Assembly (NCBI RefSeq): GCF_014695575.1
Contig: NZ_JACJOO010000038.1
Coordinates: forward strand, 1-64,000
Length of the DNA: 64,000 nt
DNA from: Leptolyngbya sp. FACHB-8
GTDB lineage: Bacteria; Cyanobacteriota; Cyanobacteriia; Elainellales; Elainellaceae
Direction: 5' to 3'
The notes under the pieces are model-generated. The model searched no databases, was not told the origin of the DNA, and saw only the letters and a program-made list of their open reading frames with translations. Both the position numbers and the translations under genes were made by a program. Below, piece by piece: positions 18,190-26,658 of the stretch. Position 1 is the stretch's first letter; every line of letters starts with the position of its first letter.

Positions 18190-18258
18190 CACCAAAAGCT
18201 AGAGGCCAGATTCTACTGTCGCTTAACGGTAGCAAAATCTGGCCTCTAGCTTTTGGTG
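18190..18258. repeat. 23-bp perfect palindrome between convergent small genes
   Basis: The stem 18190-18212 pairs with 18236-18258, with a further CTAC/GTAG inner pairing. It starts 7 bases after the 68-aa gene and contains the stop codon (18246-18248) of the opposite 66-aa ORF. Probably terminates the 68-aa gene. Confidence 0.8.
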
Positions 18259-18446
18259 GGTGGGCTGAATATGAAAAAGGAGGAGAGATAAGCCTCTCCT
18301 CCTTTCGTGGGGCGATCGCCCTGTAATTTTTTCTTCAGCGCTTTGAACTGTTTGCGGAGTTGTCGCTGTCGAGCACTGCCACCTCGGCCTTTATCATTTC
18401 GTCCTTCACGGCGAGGCGACTCCCACCGCTTTAAGTATTGAGCCAT
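18246..18446 (-). CDS. Small basic protein with a terminator inside its reading frame
   Basis: A 66-aa ORF, strongly basic over residues 6-43 (ESPRREGRNDKGRGG, RQRQLRKQFKALKKKL). From codon 48 the frame runs through a 12-bp stem with a T-run (18274-18305) and only then reaches its stop, inside the next palindrome. A transcript ending at the terminator would contain about 57 codons and no stop codon. Either the natural stop has been lost or the gene is built to yield a non-stop message, as E. coli arfA is. No family recognised; nucleic-acid or ribosome binding is suggested only by charge. Confidence 0.55.
   Translation of the reverse strand: MAQYLKRWESPRREGRNDKGRGGSARQRQLRKQFKALKKKLQGDRPTKGGEAYLSSFFIFSPPTKS
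18274..18305 (-). terminator. Intrinsic terminator located within the 66-aa ORF
   Basis: On the minus strand AAAGGAGGAGAG (18305-18294) pairs perfectly with CTCTCCTCCTTT (18287-18276) around a 6-base loop, and the T-run continues to 18274. It is in frame and upstream of the ORF stop at 18246. Confidence 0.8.
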
Positions 18447-18566
18447 TGGCTATCTCCAATTAACCTTTGTATTACAAGTGTAGTCCAAGAACTACAGTAT
18501 CGCTTAACAGAGTGTGCCACTTTTCCAGAAGGCTGATTTGACCGCAATACAGCATTTCCAATTGAG

Positions 18567-18618
18567 GAGGTACGAGAGAGGGATGTGGGATGATATTCCA
18601 CTCCTTCTTCCGTACCTC
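18567..18618. repeat. Family F hairpin, copy 1
   Basis: GAGGTACG.. to ..CGTACCTC encloses an imperfect stem with GAGAGGGATGTGGGA on one side and TTCCACTCCTTCTTC on the other. Related hairpins occur at 32699-32775, 50225-50270 and 60616-60663. It lies between the DUF1003 gene and the small basic ORF. Confidence 0.55.
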
Positions 18619-18643
18619 GCCAGATCGCAGAGGGTTGTAACAA

Positions 18644-19189
18644 TCAGTGTTCGTTGTCACGGTTGATTAGAAGGCTTGTTAGGTTTATCTCTAAGGAGTT
18701 TAACTTCTCCTGTTGTACGCGAAGAAGTTGAAGAATTTCAGCCAGTTCTTGTTCGCGAAGTGTAGTCAATTTGTCCTGTAATAGTTCGACTTCTAGTTCT
18801 GCTTTGAGATTAACTTCGTAGTCATGCTTCGCCTCCTGGCGATCGACGATAGATTGTCGGTTTTGACTCATCATGATGATAGGCGCGGTGTAGGCAGCCT
18901 GAAAGGAAAGCATGAGGTTAAGCAGGATAAAAGGATAAGGATCCCAATGATTAATGAAGCCTGTTGAATTTGTAATAAGCCATAGAATGAGGAGCGTGGA
19001 TTGAATGATAATGAATCGCCACGAACCAACGGCTGTTGCCACCAAATCAGCTAACCGTTGTCCTAACGTTAATGGCATTCGAGGTGGATTTTGGGCTGGG
19101 TTTCGTTGCCGCAAATCCTGAATAAGCTGATATTCTTCGGGTGTAACATTCGGCTGAACTTTACCTTGGGTTGGAGGAGATGAGTGCAT
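18644..19189 (-). CDS. DUF1003 domain-containing membrane protein
   Basis: A 181-aa protein with an N-terminal cytoplasmic stretch and two transmembrane helices (about 55-73 and 84-105). Between them is the DUF1003 signature region (NSTGFINHWDPYPFILLN), followed by APIIMMSQNRQ and a coiled-coil-prone tail (118-172, many Glu, Leu, Gln). The family is widespread and uncharacterised, probably an inner-membrane protein with a cytoplasmic coiled tail. No operon partner: hairpins lie on both sides. Confidence 0.85.
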   Translation of the reverse strand: MHSSPPTQGKVQPNVTPEEYQLIQDLRQRNPAQNPPRMPLTLGQRLADLVATAVGSWRFIIIQSTLLILWLITNSTGFINHWDPYPFILLNLMLSFQAAYTAPIIMMSQNRQSIVDRQEAKHDYEVNLKAELEVELLQDKLTTLREQELAEILQLLRVQQEKLNSLEINLTSLLINRDNEH

Positions 19190-19338
19190 ATTCAGACGCC
19201 TGAAATGGATACATCTCTGTATACAACACTCCAGAAGGTTTTGCTAAAGCCTGTAATCAATATGTGCTTAGTACACGCTGCTCATGGTTTTGCAACTAAG
19301 AACTAAAAAAACAAAAATCTTGGGTATTTCTGTTAAGT

Positions 19339-19462
19339 AACCTGAGTTCGGGTTAAGGGCGTTTTCGAGTGCCGCGCGTTGCGCGGCACTCGAAAACGCC
19401 CATTTTGGTGTGCGCAAACCGCACGCCAAAATGAGCACTTCAGCTTATCCTGAACTGAGGTT
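19339..19462. repeat. Family A element, 124 bp, copy 1
   Basis: The ends AACCTGAGTTCGGGTTAA and TTATCCTGAACTGAGGTT are imperfect 18-bp terminal inverted repeats. Inside are two hairpins: a long stem built on GCGTTTTCGAGTGCCGCGC and one built on CATTTTGG with a GTGCG core. The layout is the same as at 28225-28348 (also 124 bp). Confidence 0.9.
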
Positions 19463-19478
19463 AAGCAGGTAATTTCAG

Positions 19479-19549
19479 TTAAATATAAGACCTAAAAGAT
19501 TGTGCCATTCGCTTCACAAACAACGCAACCTTTTAGGTCTTATATTTAA
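19479..19549. repeat. 20-bp palindrome overlapping the Nudix gene end
   Basis: The stem 19479-19498 pairs perfectly with 19530-19549 around a 31-base loop. It includes the stop codon (19546-19548) of the Nudix gene, so it probably acts in 3'-end formation. Confidence 0.7.
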
Positions 19550-19986
19550 TTAGGCTGAGTAATTAGAAGCTGCATCAGTCCTTCTGGCACAAGGCGATGA
19601 TAGGAGTCAAAGCTGTCGAGCGATCGCCACCTAGCCTGAATGACATGATCGCCACTATCCATCCCTCTCAAAATAGTTTGCTGGGTAATGTCAGGATTTA
19701 CGAATTGACCATCAAAGACAAACACAATTTCATGACCCGGTTTCCCTTCGTACTCAAATAGATTTTCCAACACTCCCAGCAATTGCACCTGATGAATGGA
19801 TTCTTCAAGTTCTTCCAGGATCTCTCGTTGGATGGCAGCGATCGCCAATTCCCCTGGTTCTACTCCACCTCCAAGAGGTCGATAAAATGGTGTTTCCTTT
19901 ACGTGGTCAAACTCTTCGGCTACAAGGATTTCATCTTCACACCGAAACACACAAATTGCAATAACCCGAATCTGGTTTGCTCCCAT
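19546..19986 (-). CDS. Nudix hydrolase
   Basis: A 146-aa protein that probably hydrolyses a nucleoside diphosphate linked to another group. The Nudix box is complete: glycine of GGGVEPGE, then REILEELEE, with the expected spacing, at about residues 40-63. Start ATG at 19986 follows GAGAAG. The specific substrate cannot be told; the family includes ADP-ribose and oxidised-nucleotide hydrolases. It is flanked by palindromes on both sides and appears to be a single-gene unit. Confidence 0.9.
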   Translation of the reverse strand: MGANQIRVIAICVFRCEDEILVAEEFDHVKETPFYRPLGGGVEPGELAIAAIQREILEELEESIHQVQLLGVLENLFEYEGKPGHEIVFVFDGQFVNPDITQQTILRGMDSGDHVIQARWRSLDSFDSYHRLVPEGLMQLLITQPN

Positions 19987-20005
19987 CTATTCTTCTCTTT
20001 ATCCA

Positions 20006-20050
20006 AAACGGTAGTTTATCCTGTGTTTTGCACAGGATAAACTACCGTTT
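20006..20050. repeat. 20-bp perfect palindrome upstream of Nudix gene
   Basis: The stem 20006-20025 pairs with 20031-20050 around a TTTTG loop. It lies within the 5' region of the Nudix gene, 20 bases before its start. Confidence 0.75.
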
Positions 20051-20098
20051 CAATCACTCTTATTCGGAAGATCTAACAAACCTTTCGAGACAATTGCC

Positions 20099-20140
20099 TT
20101 AAAGAGAAAGGAGGGGCGATCGCCCCTCCTTTCTCTTTAA
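20099..20140. repeat. 42-base loopless palindrome centred on a HIP1 site
   Basis: TTAAAGAGAAAGGAGGGGCG and its exact complement meet at the central GCGATCGC octamer. It lies 17 bases after the tldD stop and probably ends tldD transcription (TTCTCTTTAA/TTAAAGAGAA arms). Confidence 0.8.
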
Positions 20141-20156
20141 AGATTCAACTCAAAAT

Positions 20157-21641
20157 CTAACGTCCACCAACGGTGATAGAATCCACTTTGATGTGGGGCT
20201 GACCAACGGTGACGTAGACGCTACCGCTGACGGAGCCGCAGAAGCCTGCTGCCAAGCTCAGGTCTTTGGAGCACATGGAGATTTTGTTCATGATCTCCGT
20301 GGCTTCACCAATGAGGGTTGCGCCTTTGAGGGGCTTAGTGATTTCGCCATTTTCGATCAGGTAGGCTTCGGAAACGGCGAAGTTGAATTGTCCCGTAGCG
20401 CCAACGCTGCCGCCGCCCATGTTTTTGCAGTAGATGCCTTTGTCAACGGAGGCAAACAGGTCTTTGACATCAAAATTGCCGGGGGCGATATAGGTGTTGC
20501 GCATGCGACTGGCGGCTGCGTAGGTGTAACCCTGGCGACGACCGCTGCCGGTGCGGGGATGACCGGTGCGCATGGAACCCGCGCGATCGCTCAAGAAATT
20601 CTTGAGGATGCCGTTTTCGATCAGCAGGGTGCGTTGAGTAGGCATCCCTTCATCATCCATATCGATGGTGCCGAAGGCGTCAGTGGAAAGCCCTTCATCC
20701 CAGGCCGTGAGATTTTCGTGAGCAATCTTTTCGCCTTTCTTATCCATAAAGGGAGTAGTCTTGCGCTCGATCTGGGTGGTTTCGAGCAGATGACCACAAG
20801 CTTCGTGGAAGATAACACCGCCGAACTCGTTGGCCATGATGATGGGATAGGTGCCGGACTCAACATAGTCGGCATAGAGCATTTTGCCAGCAGATTCTGC
20901 TACCTGATCGCCATCAGCTTCGTAGTTCCAGGTGCGAAGGAAGTCGGGTTGGCTGGTGCTACCAACGCGCTTACCAATGGAGGTACGGTGTTCGCCATCG
21001 GCACAAAGCAAGCTGTAACCCACAGATTGGGTCAGGCGAATGTCGCGGGCGAAGGTGCCATCGCTAGCGGCGACCAACACTTCCTGCCAGTCACGGAAGT
21101 AGACGGCGCGACGGGACTGAATGTGAGTGGCTTTCTTACCGACATCGGCATTGGCAGCCAGAAGCACTTCGCCCATTTCGCGCATGGGGCTACAGTTGGT
21201 GAGCCAGCTATCTTTGTTGCGAACGGTCGCGTAGTCCCGCATCAATTCCAGGTTGATTTCGGGGACAAAGGCGTTGGGGCTGGGAAGGATCAGACCAAGA
21301 ATGGACAAGCCCTTTTCTAAAGCGGCTTTGAGGCCATTAAAGGTGAGGTCGTTGGTGCTGACGTAGCAGTCAGCCAAGCCTTTGAAGACGCGCACTCCGG
21401 CACCAAGGCTGATGCTAGGGGAAATGCTGGTGATGTTGTCCTCTTCGGCCTGACAACTGATGTAGTTGGTGCGCTCCAGGAAAAACTCGATGAAGTCGGC
21501 TCCTGCAGCCCGGCCCAAGCCCAGCAGTGTGGAGAGAGGTGCACGCCAGGATTCGTCAAAGCGATCGCGCGTCGCACTATAGCTGAGTTCAGGAATTTGC
21601 TTGGAAACCAACAGAGCATCCGGCAGGGTGGCAAGTCGCAT
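20157..21641 (-). CDS. tldD: Metalloprotease TldD
   Basis: TldD and its partner TldE form a heterodimeric zinc protease that trims unfolded peptides (microcin B17 maturation and CcdA turnover in E. coli). The 494-aa protein has the zinc motif HEACGH (279-284), and glycine-rich [18 protein letters not shown] and [15 protein letters not shown] regions typical of the active subunit. Start chosen at the ATG at 21641, preceded by AAGGT at 7 bases; a TTG two codons upstream is less likely. No tldE/pmbA gene is in the window. Confidence 0.93.
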   Translation of the reverse strand: MRLATLPDALLVSKQIPELSYSATRDRFDESWRAPLSTLLGLGRAAGADFIEFFLERTNYISCQAEEDNITSISPSISLGAGVRVFKGLADCYVSTNDLTFNGLKAALEKGLSILGLILPSPNAFVPEINLELMRDYATVRNKDSWLTNCSPMREMGEVLLAANADVGKKATHIQSRRAVYFRDWQEVLVAASDGTFARDIRLTQSVGYSLLCADGEHRTSIGKRVGSTSQPDFLRTWNYEADGDQVAESAGKMLYADYVESGTYPIIMANEFGGVIFHEACGHLLETTQIERKTTPFMDKKGEKIAHENLTAWDEGLSTDAFGTIDMDDEGMPTQRTLLIENGILKNFLSDRAGSMRTGHPRTGSGRRQGYTYAAASRMRNTYIAPGNFDVKDLFASVDKGIYCKNMGGGSVGATGQFNFAVSEAYLIENGEITKPLKGATLIGEATEIMNKISMCSKDLSLAAGFCGSVSGSVYVTVGQPHIKVDSITVGGR

Positions 21642-21824
21642 CGGCAATACCTTGGAAGAGGATTTCTGTAGACATTCAATGTTCAGTCTAGCAAGGGATT
21701 GGGGTTGGTAGGGGGGCGGGTTGCCCTCTAGGGGTAGGGGGGTAGATAGGTAGATGTTGCAAAAAAAGGATTCTCGGGTTTTAGGTGTAACCGGAGAATC
21801 CTGTGCTGTGTGTGAGGAAGAGGT

Positions 21825-23171
21825 TTAGCGTACGCCAAAGCCGGTTTTGGCCTTCTGTTTGGCTTTGGACTTACCTTTGTTTTTATCCCGGTTGACCTCG
21901 GCTAACGCCTCCTGGAACAGGTCATTGAGATGCAGAGGAACGCTGGCAATTTCCGGTAATTCGGGTTCTGCTGGTTTCCCGTAGGATTCCAATGTGGTTT
22001 GCAAATCCTTTTGAATATCGAAATCTGGTTTCTGAAGAACCCGACGCAGGGCATTTTCGAGGGATTTTGGATAGTCTTTGGCCAGGTTTTGCCAGATGTA
22101 AGGATTGATTGTGGCGTCTTCTAGATACTTCTTTATTTGCTTATCCAACCCCTCAGTCTCGGTGTCACTATCCTGGCTCAGGCGATCGCGCAGCAACTGA
22201 TAATCCTCCAGAAAGCTGGCACCCCAACGAGGATGCAGCATTGCCGTTAAGTGTTCAGCCCGCTGCAACGGCTTGGGCAGTTCCACTTTGGGCATGATCA
22301 TACGGATGGATTTGCCGCTATTCAGCAGTTGATTGGCCGCTTGCGCTTCGCCCAAATCCCCGGTCATTTCCTCCATTTCTTCGGGGGATAGGCCGGATTC
22401 TTCGGCTAATTCCTTAAGGGATTTGGAACCATCAATACCCGCTTGCTCCAATTGCTTCTTAGTGAGGATTTCCTGGAACTCTTTGAATTTCTTTTCAAAT
22501 TCATAGCCCGGTAATGTCACTTCAGAGCTTCCAAAGAAGTCTGCGAATTCCTGGTGATATTTCTCGACCGATTGCCAAGCTTCTTCTAATAGTTCGGGTG
22601 CATCACCGTAAAGGTGTTGCCTATATTTATCTTTAAAGTTTCCAATGGCAACGGCTAGTTTGGGTTTTCCAAGCATTCCAAGCAGCTCCATTGGCCCCGA
22701 AAAAATCCACTCCGTTTCAGAAAGGGGAGAAATTCGAGTGACCAAAATTTCGCCGGGTTTTAGTCGGGATAGTTTGGCTTCTTCCTGTAAACCATTAGGT
22801 AGAACTTGATAACGTTTTGTTGTCAGCCAGTTCATCAGTTCATAGCCTGTGGATGAACGTTCCATGACCTGGAATAAGCCATTAAAACTACGATGCCATG
22901 TTGTTAGGAGTTGACGATCGCTCTCCGTCAGCTCGGCGTACTCATCCATAAAGCAATCAATCGGGGTTTTGTTACCGACGTTCCCCTCAGTAATAAACAT
23001 ATCCATTGCCATCGTGCTTTGGCTCTGGCCTTGAAATGGCGACTTAGACCATTTCTCCAGTTGAGCTTTCGTAAAACTTTCCAACGCGACAGCAACATCG
23101 CCTTCTGCGTCAAACACAAAATCTAGTAGAGCTTGTTTGAGTTCAGCAGAACGCTCCAGGGGAGTACTCAT
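21825..23171 (-). CDS. Conserved hypothetical protein (cyanobacterial), 448 aa
   Basis: No family with a known function was recognised. The protein is soluble, mainly helical and acidic. It has a segment DLGEAQAANQLLNSGKS in the middle and a lysine-rich tail (VNRDKNKGKSKAKQKAKTGF) that could bind nucleic acid or acidic partners. No signal peptide or membrane span. The start is placed at the ATG at 23171 (MSTPLERSAELKQ); the frame extends 18 codons further without a ribosome-binding site. An AT-poor gap separates it from tldD; both are on the minus strand and could be cotranscribed. Confidence 0.8.
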   Translation of the reverse strand: MSTPLERSAELKQALLDFVFDAEGDVAVALESFTKAQLEKWSKSPFQGQSQSTMAMDMFITEGNVGNKTPIDCFMDEYAELTESDRQLLTTWHRSFNGLFQVMERSSTGYELMNWLTTKRYQVLPNGLQEEAKLSRLKPGEILVTRISPLSETEWIFSGPMELLGMLGKPKLAVAIGNFKDKYRQHLYGDAPELLEEAWQSVEKYHQEFADFFGSSEVTLPGYEFEKKFKEFQEILTKKQLEQAGIDGSKSLKELAEESGLSPEEMEEMTGDLGEAQAANQLLNSGKSIRMIMPKVELPKPLQRAEHLTAMLHPRWGASFLEDYQLLRDRLSQDSDTETEGLDKQIKKYLEDATINPYIWQNLAKDYPKSLENALRRVLQKPDFDIQKDLQTTLESYGKPAEPELPEIASVPLHLNDLFQEALAEVNRDKNKGKSKAKQKAKTGFGVR

Positions 23172-23338
23172 AGTCTTTGAATTTCGGTGTAATAAATGTT
23201 TTCTGACATATACGCACATAAGCATCTGCTAGACGTAGCAGATGCTATAGATTTGCGTGGGGAAGCAGTGCAGAAATTGACATACCGTCAACTTCTGCGG
23301 AACTTCACCGGAAACAATTATTGCTTCACTCGATCCCA

Positions 23339-23611
23339 CTAGATTGCACTACGACGCATTGCAGCATAGTAGATGAACAGTGCAATGATGGCGCCCAAAA
23401 CCGCAACAACGATGCCACCAATGCTCAGACCCGATGCTGTTAACGCTAACGTTCCTGTGGTCAGCAAGGAATAAAGGCTTCCACCAACGAACGCACCAAT
23501 AATACCAAGAATCAATGTACCCAGAAGACCGCCACTCTGATGGCCAGGATAAATAGCCTTCGCGATAGCACCAGCAATCAAACCCAATACAATCCAAGCT
23601 AAGATATTCAT
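23339..23611 (-). CDS. GlsB/YeaQ/YmgE family membrane protein
   Basis: A 90-aa transglycosylase-associated-type protein with three hydrophobic, glycine-rich helices: residues about 3-20, 27-47 and 58-82. It also has the AKAIYPGHQSGGLLGTLILG loop usual in this family. It lies in the inner membrane, and related proteins are stress-induced, though the molecular role is unknown. Start at the ATG at 23611 preceded by GGAGAGGC; a 17-codon upstream extension is not supported. Confidence 0.88.
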   Translation of the reverse strand: MNILAWIVLGLIAGAIAKAIYPGHQSGGLLGTLILGIIGAFVGGSLYSLLTTGTLALTASGLSIGGIVVAVLGAIIALFIYYAAMRRSAI

Positions 23612-23926
23612 AGTTGCCTCTCCATACAGTAGCCTAGTCGTTTGAGAAATCTCCCTAGGCATTCAACACTTTTAGAATATCAATCACACAAGCTGAATTC
23701 GTCTATCCTAGGGGCGAACATGCTGAGATATAAAGGCGTAAGCAATCTTATAGATATGTTCACTAGAAGAAGTAATCCTGAGGATACTTCGGGTTTGTAG
23801 AATTAACCCCTTCTAAAAATTAGATTCGATATATTAATGCTTATTAATAGAAGCTCTAAGGATATTTTGAAAGTAGCAAATGAGGGTTTCTGTTACTGAG
23901 TTTAGATACGCCGATGATAGGTCTAA

Positions 23927-23981
23927 AAAAAGAATCAACCCTTTGTTATTCTGACAGTACAACAAAGGGTTGATTCTTTTT
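23927..23981. repeat. 21-bp perfect palindrome downstream of zinc-ribbon gene
   Basis: The stem 23927-23947 pairs with 23961-23981 and is flanked by A/T runs, 35 bases beyond the zinc-ribbon gene end. It is a good bidirectional terminator candidate. The rest of 23612-23926 is AT-rich and shows no gene. Confidence 0.75.
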
Positions 23982-24015
23982 CGGAATCTTGTGCGGTAAA
24001 GCTCAAAGTGAGCCC

Positions 24016-24372
24016 CTAACGACCGCTAATCGCCAGAAATAGACTGACGGCAATTAACAAACCCAGCACTATCCAGGTTGCATTTCGTTGAAGCCAACCT
24101 TGTAGAGTTGTGTTGAAGGTGGGCTTGTAAGGTTTGGAATTGCTGACACGATTTACATTTAGATAAAGCGTGCACTCCTTGGCAAAAGGGCGCTGAGGGA
24201 AGTTGCAGGTGTCATCAGCATGATAGGTACAGGTATCACACAGATAGCCCTCCTGGATCGCCCGATGTAGCGTTATCCCGGGATGGCCGTGAGCTTTGAG
24301 CTCGGTGTGGCAAAAAGGGCAGGCGATCGCCTGAGCATCAACTTGCTGGTGGCAACGGGGGCAGGACGGCAT
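24016..24372 (-). CDS. Zinc-ribbon protein with C-terminal membrane anchor
   Basis: A 118-aa protein. The N-terminal zinc ribbon has paired CPRC (4-7) and CPFC (18-21). A second cysteine set CDTCTYHADDTC with a later Cys near 67 could bind another metal ion. The C-terminal span (about 97-114) is a tail anchor. The type is conserved in cyanobacteria, function unknown. Palindrome-rich sequence lies on both sides, so it appears monocistronic. Confidence 0.8.
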   Translation of the reverse strand: MPSCPRCHQQVDAQAIACPFCHTELKAHGHPGITLHRAIQEGYLCDTCTYHADDTCNFPQRPFAKECTLYLNVNRVSNSKPYKPTFNTTLQGWLQRNATWIVLGLLIAVSLFLAISGR

Positions 24373-24496
24373 AGGAAAGCGAGGATAGAAGGACAGAGTC
24401 AGCTTTTTTCAAGAACGTACTTACGAAGAAGGCTCTGTTTAGGTTCTTCACTATTACCCTAACTTACACTCCAGGCAACCCGTTGCTAGACGGAGC

Positions 24497-24540
24497 TATG
24501 AAATAGGAGGTGGAACTGTGGTTCTACCTCCCATTTCATA
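24497..24540. repeat. Imperfect hairpin
   Basis: TATGAAAT-GGAGGT.. pairs with ..ACCTCC-ATTTCATA around a GTGG apex. First of three palindromes in the 24373-24760 gap. Confidence 0.65.
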
Positions 24541-24589
24541 GCAACACGTCAAGTAATGCTTACAGCGCGTTTCAAGCGCTTAAAATCTG

Positions 24590-24660
24590 CAGGACTTACG
24601 CATTTGTGTTGTGGATGGGGTGCTTCGCACCCCATCCACAACACAAATGCGTAAGTCCTG
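24590..24660. repeat. Family C element, perfect 34-bp palindrome
   Basis: The left arm 24590-24623 and right arm 24627-24660 are exact complements around a TTC loop, with outer ends CAGGACTTACGCA and TGCGTAAGTCCTG. It is the most perfect copy of family C. No gene overlaps it. Confidence 0.92.
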
Positions 24661-24664
24661 ATCT

Positions 24665-24710
24665 GGTTGTTTTTGTAAGAGCCGCGCTCCGCGCGCTCAC
24701 AAAAACAACC
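24665..24710. repeat. Hairpin with GGTTGTTTTTGT arms
   Basis: GGTTGTTTTTGT (24665-24676) pairs with ACAAAAACAACC (24699-24710) around a GC-rich inner stem. It lies 5 bases after family C and 50 bases downstream of the TIGR03792 gene end, for which it may be a terminator. Confidence 0.7.
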
Positions 24711-24760
24711 GTGGCTGATTCAAGCGCAAAGCGCTGTAGCCATCAAGACAAGCTTTATGG

Positions 24761-25066
24761 TTATGAATACTTCCGCACTTGAAACCGTTTGGAGTCCGTA
24801 ATCCGGTAGGTTTCGCCACCCATAGCTTCCTGAAACCGGGCCTCCGTTTTGTCCAGTACCTCCTGGGGAATGGCCTGCCATTCTTCCAGGCTGGCCCACC
24901 GTATGACCAAAACGACATTAGACAGGTCATCCGGGCTAATCCATACTTCCTTGCCCAAAAAGCCAGGGTACTGGGCTAATACGGGTGTCCAAATCTCTTC
25001 ATCTTTCTGTACGTACTGTTCTCGCAAATCCGCTTGAACTGCCACATTCAGCCATTCAATGACCAC
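24761..25066 (-). CDS. TIGR03792 family protein
   Basis: A 101-aa small alpha+beta protein, probably of the dimeric ferredoxin-like fold. It has the motifs typical of this cyanobacterial family: VIEWLNVAV at the start, IWTPVLAQYPGFLGKEVW (25-42) and VVLVIRWASLEEWQ (51-64). Family members resemble antibiotic-biosynthesis-monooxygenase-like proteins but have no assigned reaction. Starts with ATG at 25066. Single gene between palindromes. Confidence 0.88.
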   Translation of the reverse strand: MVIEWLNVAVQADLREQYVQKDEEIWTPVLAQYPGFLGKEVWISPDDLSNVVLVIRWASLEEWQAIPQEVLDKTEARFQEAMGGETYRITDSKRFQVRKYS

Positions 25067-25093
25067 ACTTGATCTCCTTCACGACACACCAAT

Positions 25094-25177
25094 CAGTTTT
25101 TCTGATTTTCTGAAAGAATTCCTTGTGTGCAGGCACTTCCACCCAAAAACAACTCTTTCAGAAAATCAGAAAAACTG
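25094..25177. repeat. 24-bp perfect inverted repeat with 36-base loop
   Basis: The arms 25094-25117 and 25154-25177 are exact complements; the unusually long loop holds CCTTGTGTGCAGGCACTTCC. It is in the 25067-25432 gap, upstream of both divergent genes. No promoter was assigned. Confidence 0.75.
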
Positions 25178-25432
25178 TCCGAACTATAGCATTTGACGGA
25201 TTTCCGCACCCTCTTGGGTCTGAGAGACGCGATGGAATTTGTCAAAATAAGACTGGAAGCAGGGCCAGTGGGTCGAGAAGGAGTGCGCTCTGTCCATGAA
25301 GCACTCACATGAGCTGTCCTAATGCCGCGCTGTCAGAAAAGTTTTATCTTTAATTGCGAGGTTTATCGCAATTAACCGTTTACGTCCAACTAGAATGACT
25401 GTCGTAATGTGGGGGTTGCCAAGGTAGACGAG

Positions 25433-25756
25433 ATGGATACTAACAACGTACTCAAACAATTGCTCATGCTGGGTATCGGAACTACATCGTTAGTGGCCGA
25501 TAAGATTCGGGAGGCCACAGACCAGTGGGTGCGCGAGGGTAAGATTGACCCTGATCAGGCAACTCGGATGGTGAATGATGTTATGCAGCAATTACGCACA
25601 GACCAGAGCAGCGTAGAAGATTTAATGCAACGGCAAGTGCGGAACGTCATGCAAGATTTGGGTGTACCTCGGCAGAGTGAGATGGATGAACTGCGGGGCC
25701 GTCTAGATCGTCTGGAGCGGCAAATTCGCGATCTAGAAAACAAGCTTTGGCGCTAA
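25433..25756 (+). CDS. Phasin-like coiled-coil protein
   Basis: A 107-aa protein. It has an amphipathic N-terminal helix (VLKQLLMLGIGTTSLVADKI), a central helical region and a C-terminal leucine-zipper-like coiled coil (MDELRGRLDRLERQIRDLE). Annotated in cyanobacteria as phasin-family, i.e. similar to polyhydroxyalkanoate granule surface proteins; the DLGVPRQSEMDELR segment is highly typical. Start at the ATG at 25433 preceded by AAGGTAG rather than the GTG at 25409. No PHA synthase gene is nearby, so a granule role is unproven. Confidence 0.8.
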   Translation: MDTNNVLKQLLMLGIGTTSLVADKIREATDQWVREGKIDPDQATRMVNDVMQQLRTDQSSVEDLMQRQVRNVMQDLGVPRQSEMDELRGRLDRLERQIRDLENKLWR

Positions 25757-25971
25757 TGCAGGCTTACAAATCTAGGAGAGGGTGTGGGCTTGCTCACACC
25801 CTCTCTTGTTTGGATTTTATGAACCCGCTAAACGCTTAGACGGTAAACTGAAAAGGGCATAGGCGGAAAATGGAGATAGGGGCTGTTGAGCTGTCTAAAA
25901 AGTTCGAGCCTCGTTCTTTGATTGTCATTTCCAACTTTGCTATCTTGTTCACCGTGCTACTGGAGGTTGCT

Positions 25972-26505
25972 GTGCGTGAGATTTTGATTAGCTTTGGCGT
26001 TATGGTGGTGTGCCTGGTGGTGATTGTGGTTGCACAGGTTGCCGGAAAGACCCAGGAGGCGATCGCCGCTCCCCAATCTGAGTCGTCTATCTCGCAACCA
26101 GCCGCTACAAAAATTGTTGATTCATCCACCCCTCAGGTAATTGCTATGGCGGAAAACGAAAATGTTGTGACCACTGATTCTGGTCTCAAATACACGGATG
26201 AGGTCGAGGGTACCGGAGCGATGCCTGAAGCTGGGCAAACGGTATTCGTCCATTACACGGGCACCCTGGAGGATGGCACCAAGTTTGATAGCTCGCGCGA
26301 TCGCAACCAACCTTTCTCCTTCCGGCTGGGAGCTGGTCAGGTTATTCGGGGTTGGGATGAAGGGATTGCTTCTATGCGTGTTGGTGGTCAGCGCAGACTG
26401 ATTATTCCCCCCGAATTGGGCTATGGTGCTCGGGGTGCAGGTGGTGTGATCCCCCCCAATGCTACGCTGATTTTCGATGTCGAATTGCTGCGTATTGGCG
26501 GCTAA
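25972..26505 (+). CDS. FKBP-type peptidyl-prolyl cis-trans isomerase
   Basis: A 177-aa lumenal or periplasmic proline isomerase. An N-terminal hydrophobic signal/anchor (about 3-22) is followed by a low-complexity linker. The FKBP domain covers the last 110 residues with [41 protein letters not shown] and the final [15 protein letters not shown]. The GTG start at 25972 is preferred: GGAGGT lies just upstream and the product then begins (M)REILISFGV like relatives. The frame reaches back to an ATG at 25870, but that extension is not conserved-looking. Confidence 0.92.
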   Translation: MREILISFGVMVVCLVVIVVAQVAGKTQEAIAAPQSESSISQPAATKIVDSSTPQVIAMAENENVVTTDSGLKYTDEVEGTGAMPEAGQTVFVHYTGTLEDGTKFDSSRDRNQPFSFRLGAGQVIRGWDEGIASMRVGGQRRLIIPPELGYGARGAGGVIPPNATLIFDVELLRIGG

Positions 26506-26581
26506 GCTGCGCTTTAAAGCTCACTGGAAGTTTTTTGCAAGGCGCAAAAACCTTTAAAGCAGGCTCTAGAACAATTCAAAA

Positions 26582-26637
26582 AGCCAAATATAAAACGTGC
26601 GCGGTGTAATGCATTGCGCACGTTTTATATTTGGGCT
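26582..26637. repeat. 21-bp palindrome before CPXCG gene
   Basis: AGCCAAATATAAAACGTGCGC (26582-26602) pairs with its complement at 26616-26637 (one bulge). It is between the FKBP stop and the CPXCG start, 21 bases before the latter. Confidence 0.75.
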
Positions 26638-26658
26638 CTGTACCTATTCTCGGTTGCT

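Noticed and set aside
20193-21320. 375-codon plus-strand ORF opposite tldD
   Set aside because: It lies wholly antisense to tldD, whose protein is clearly recognisable; the open frame is a by-product of codon bias.
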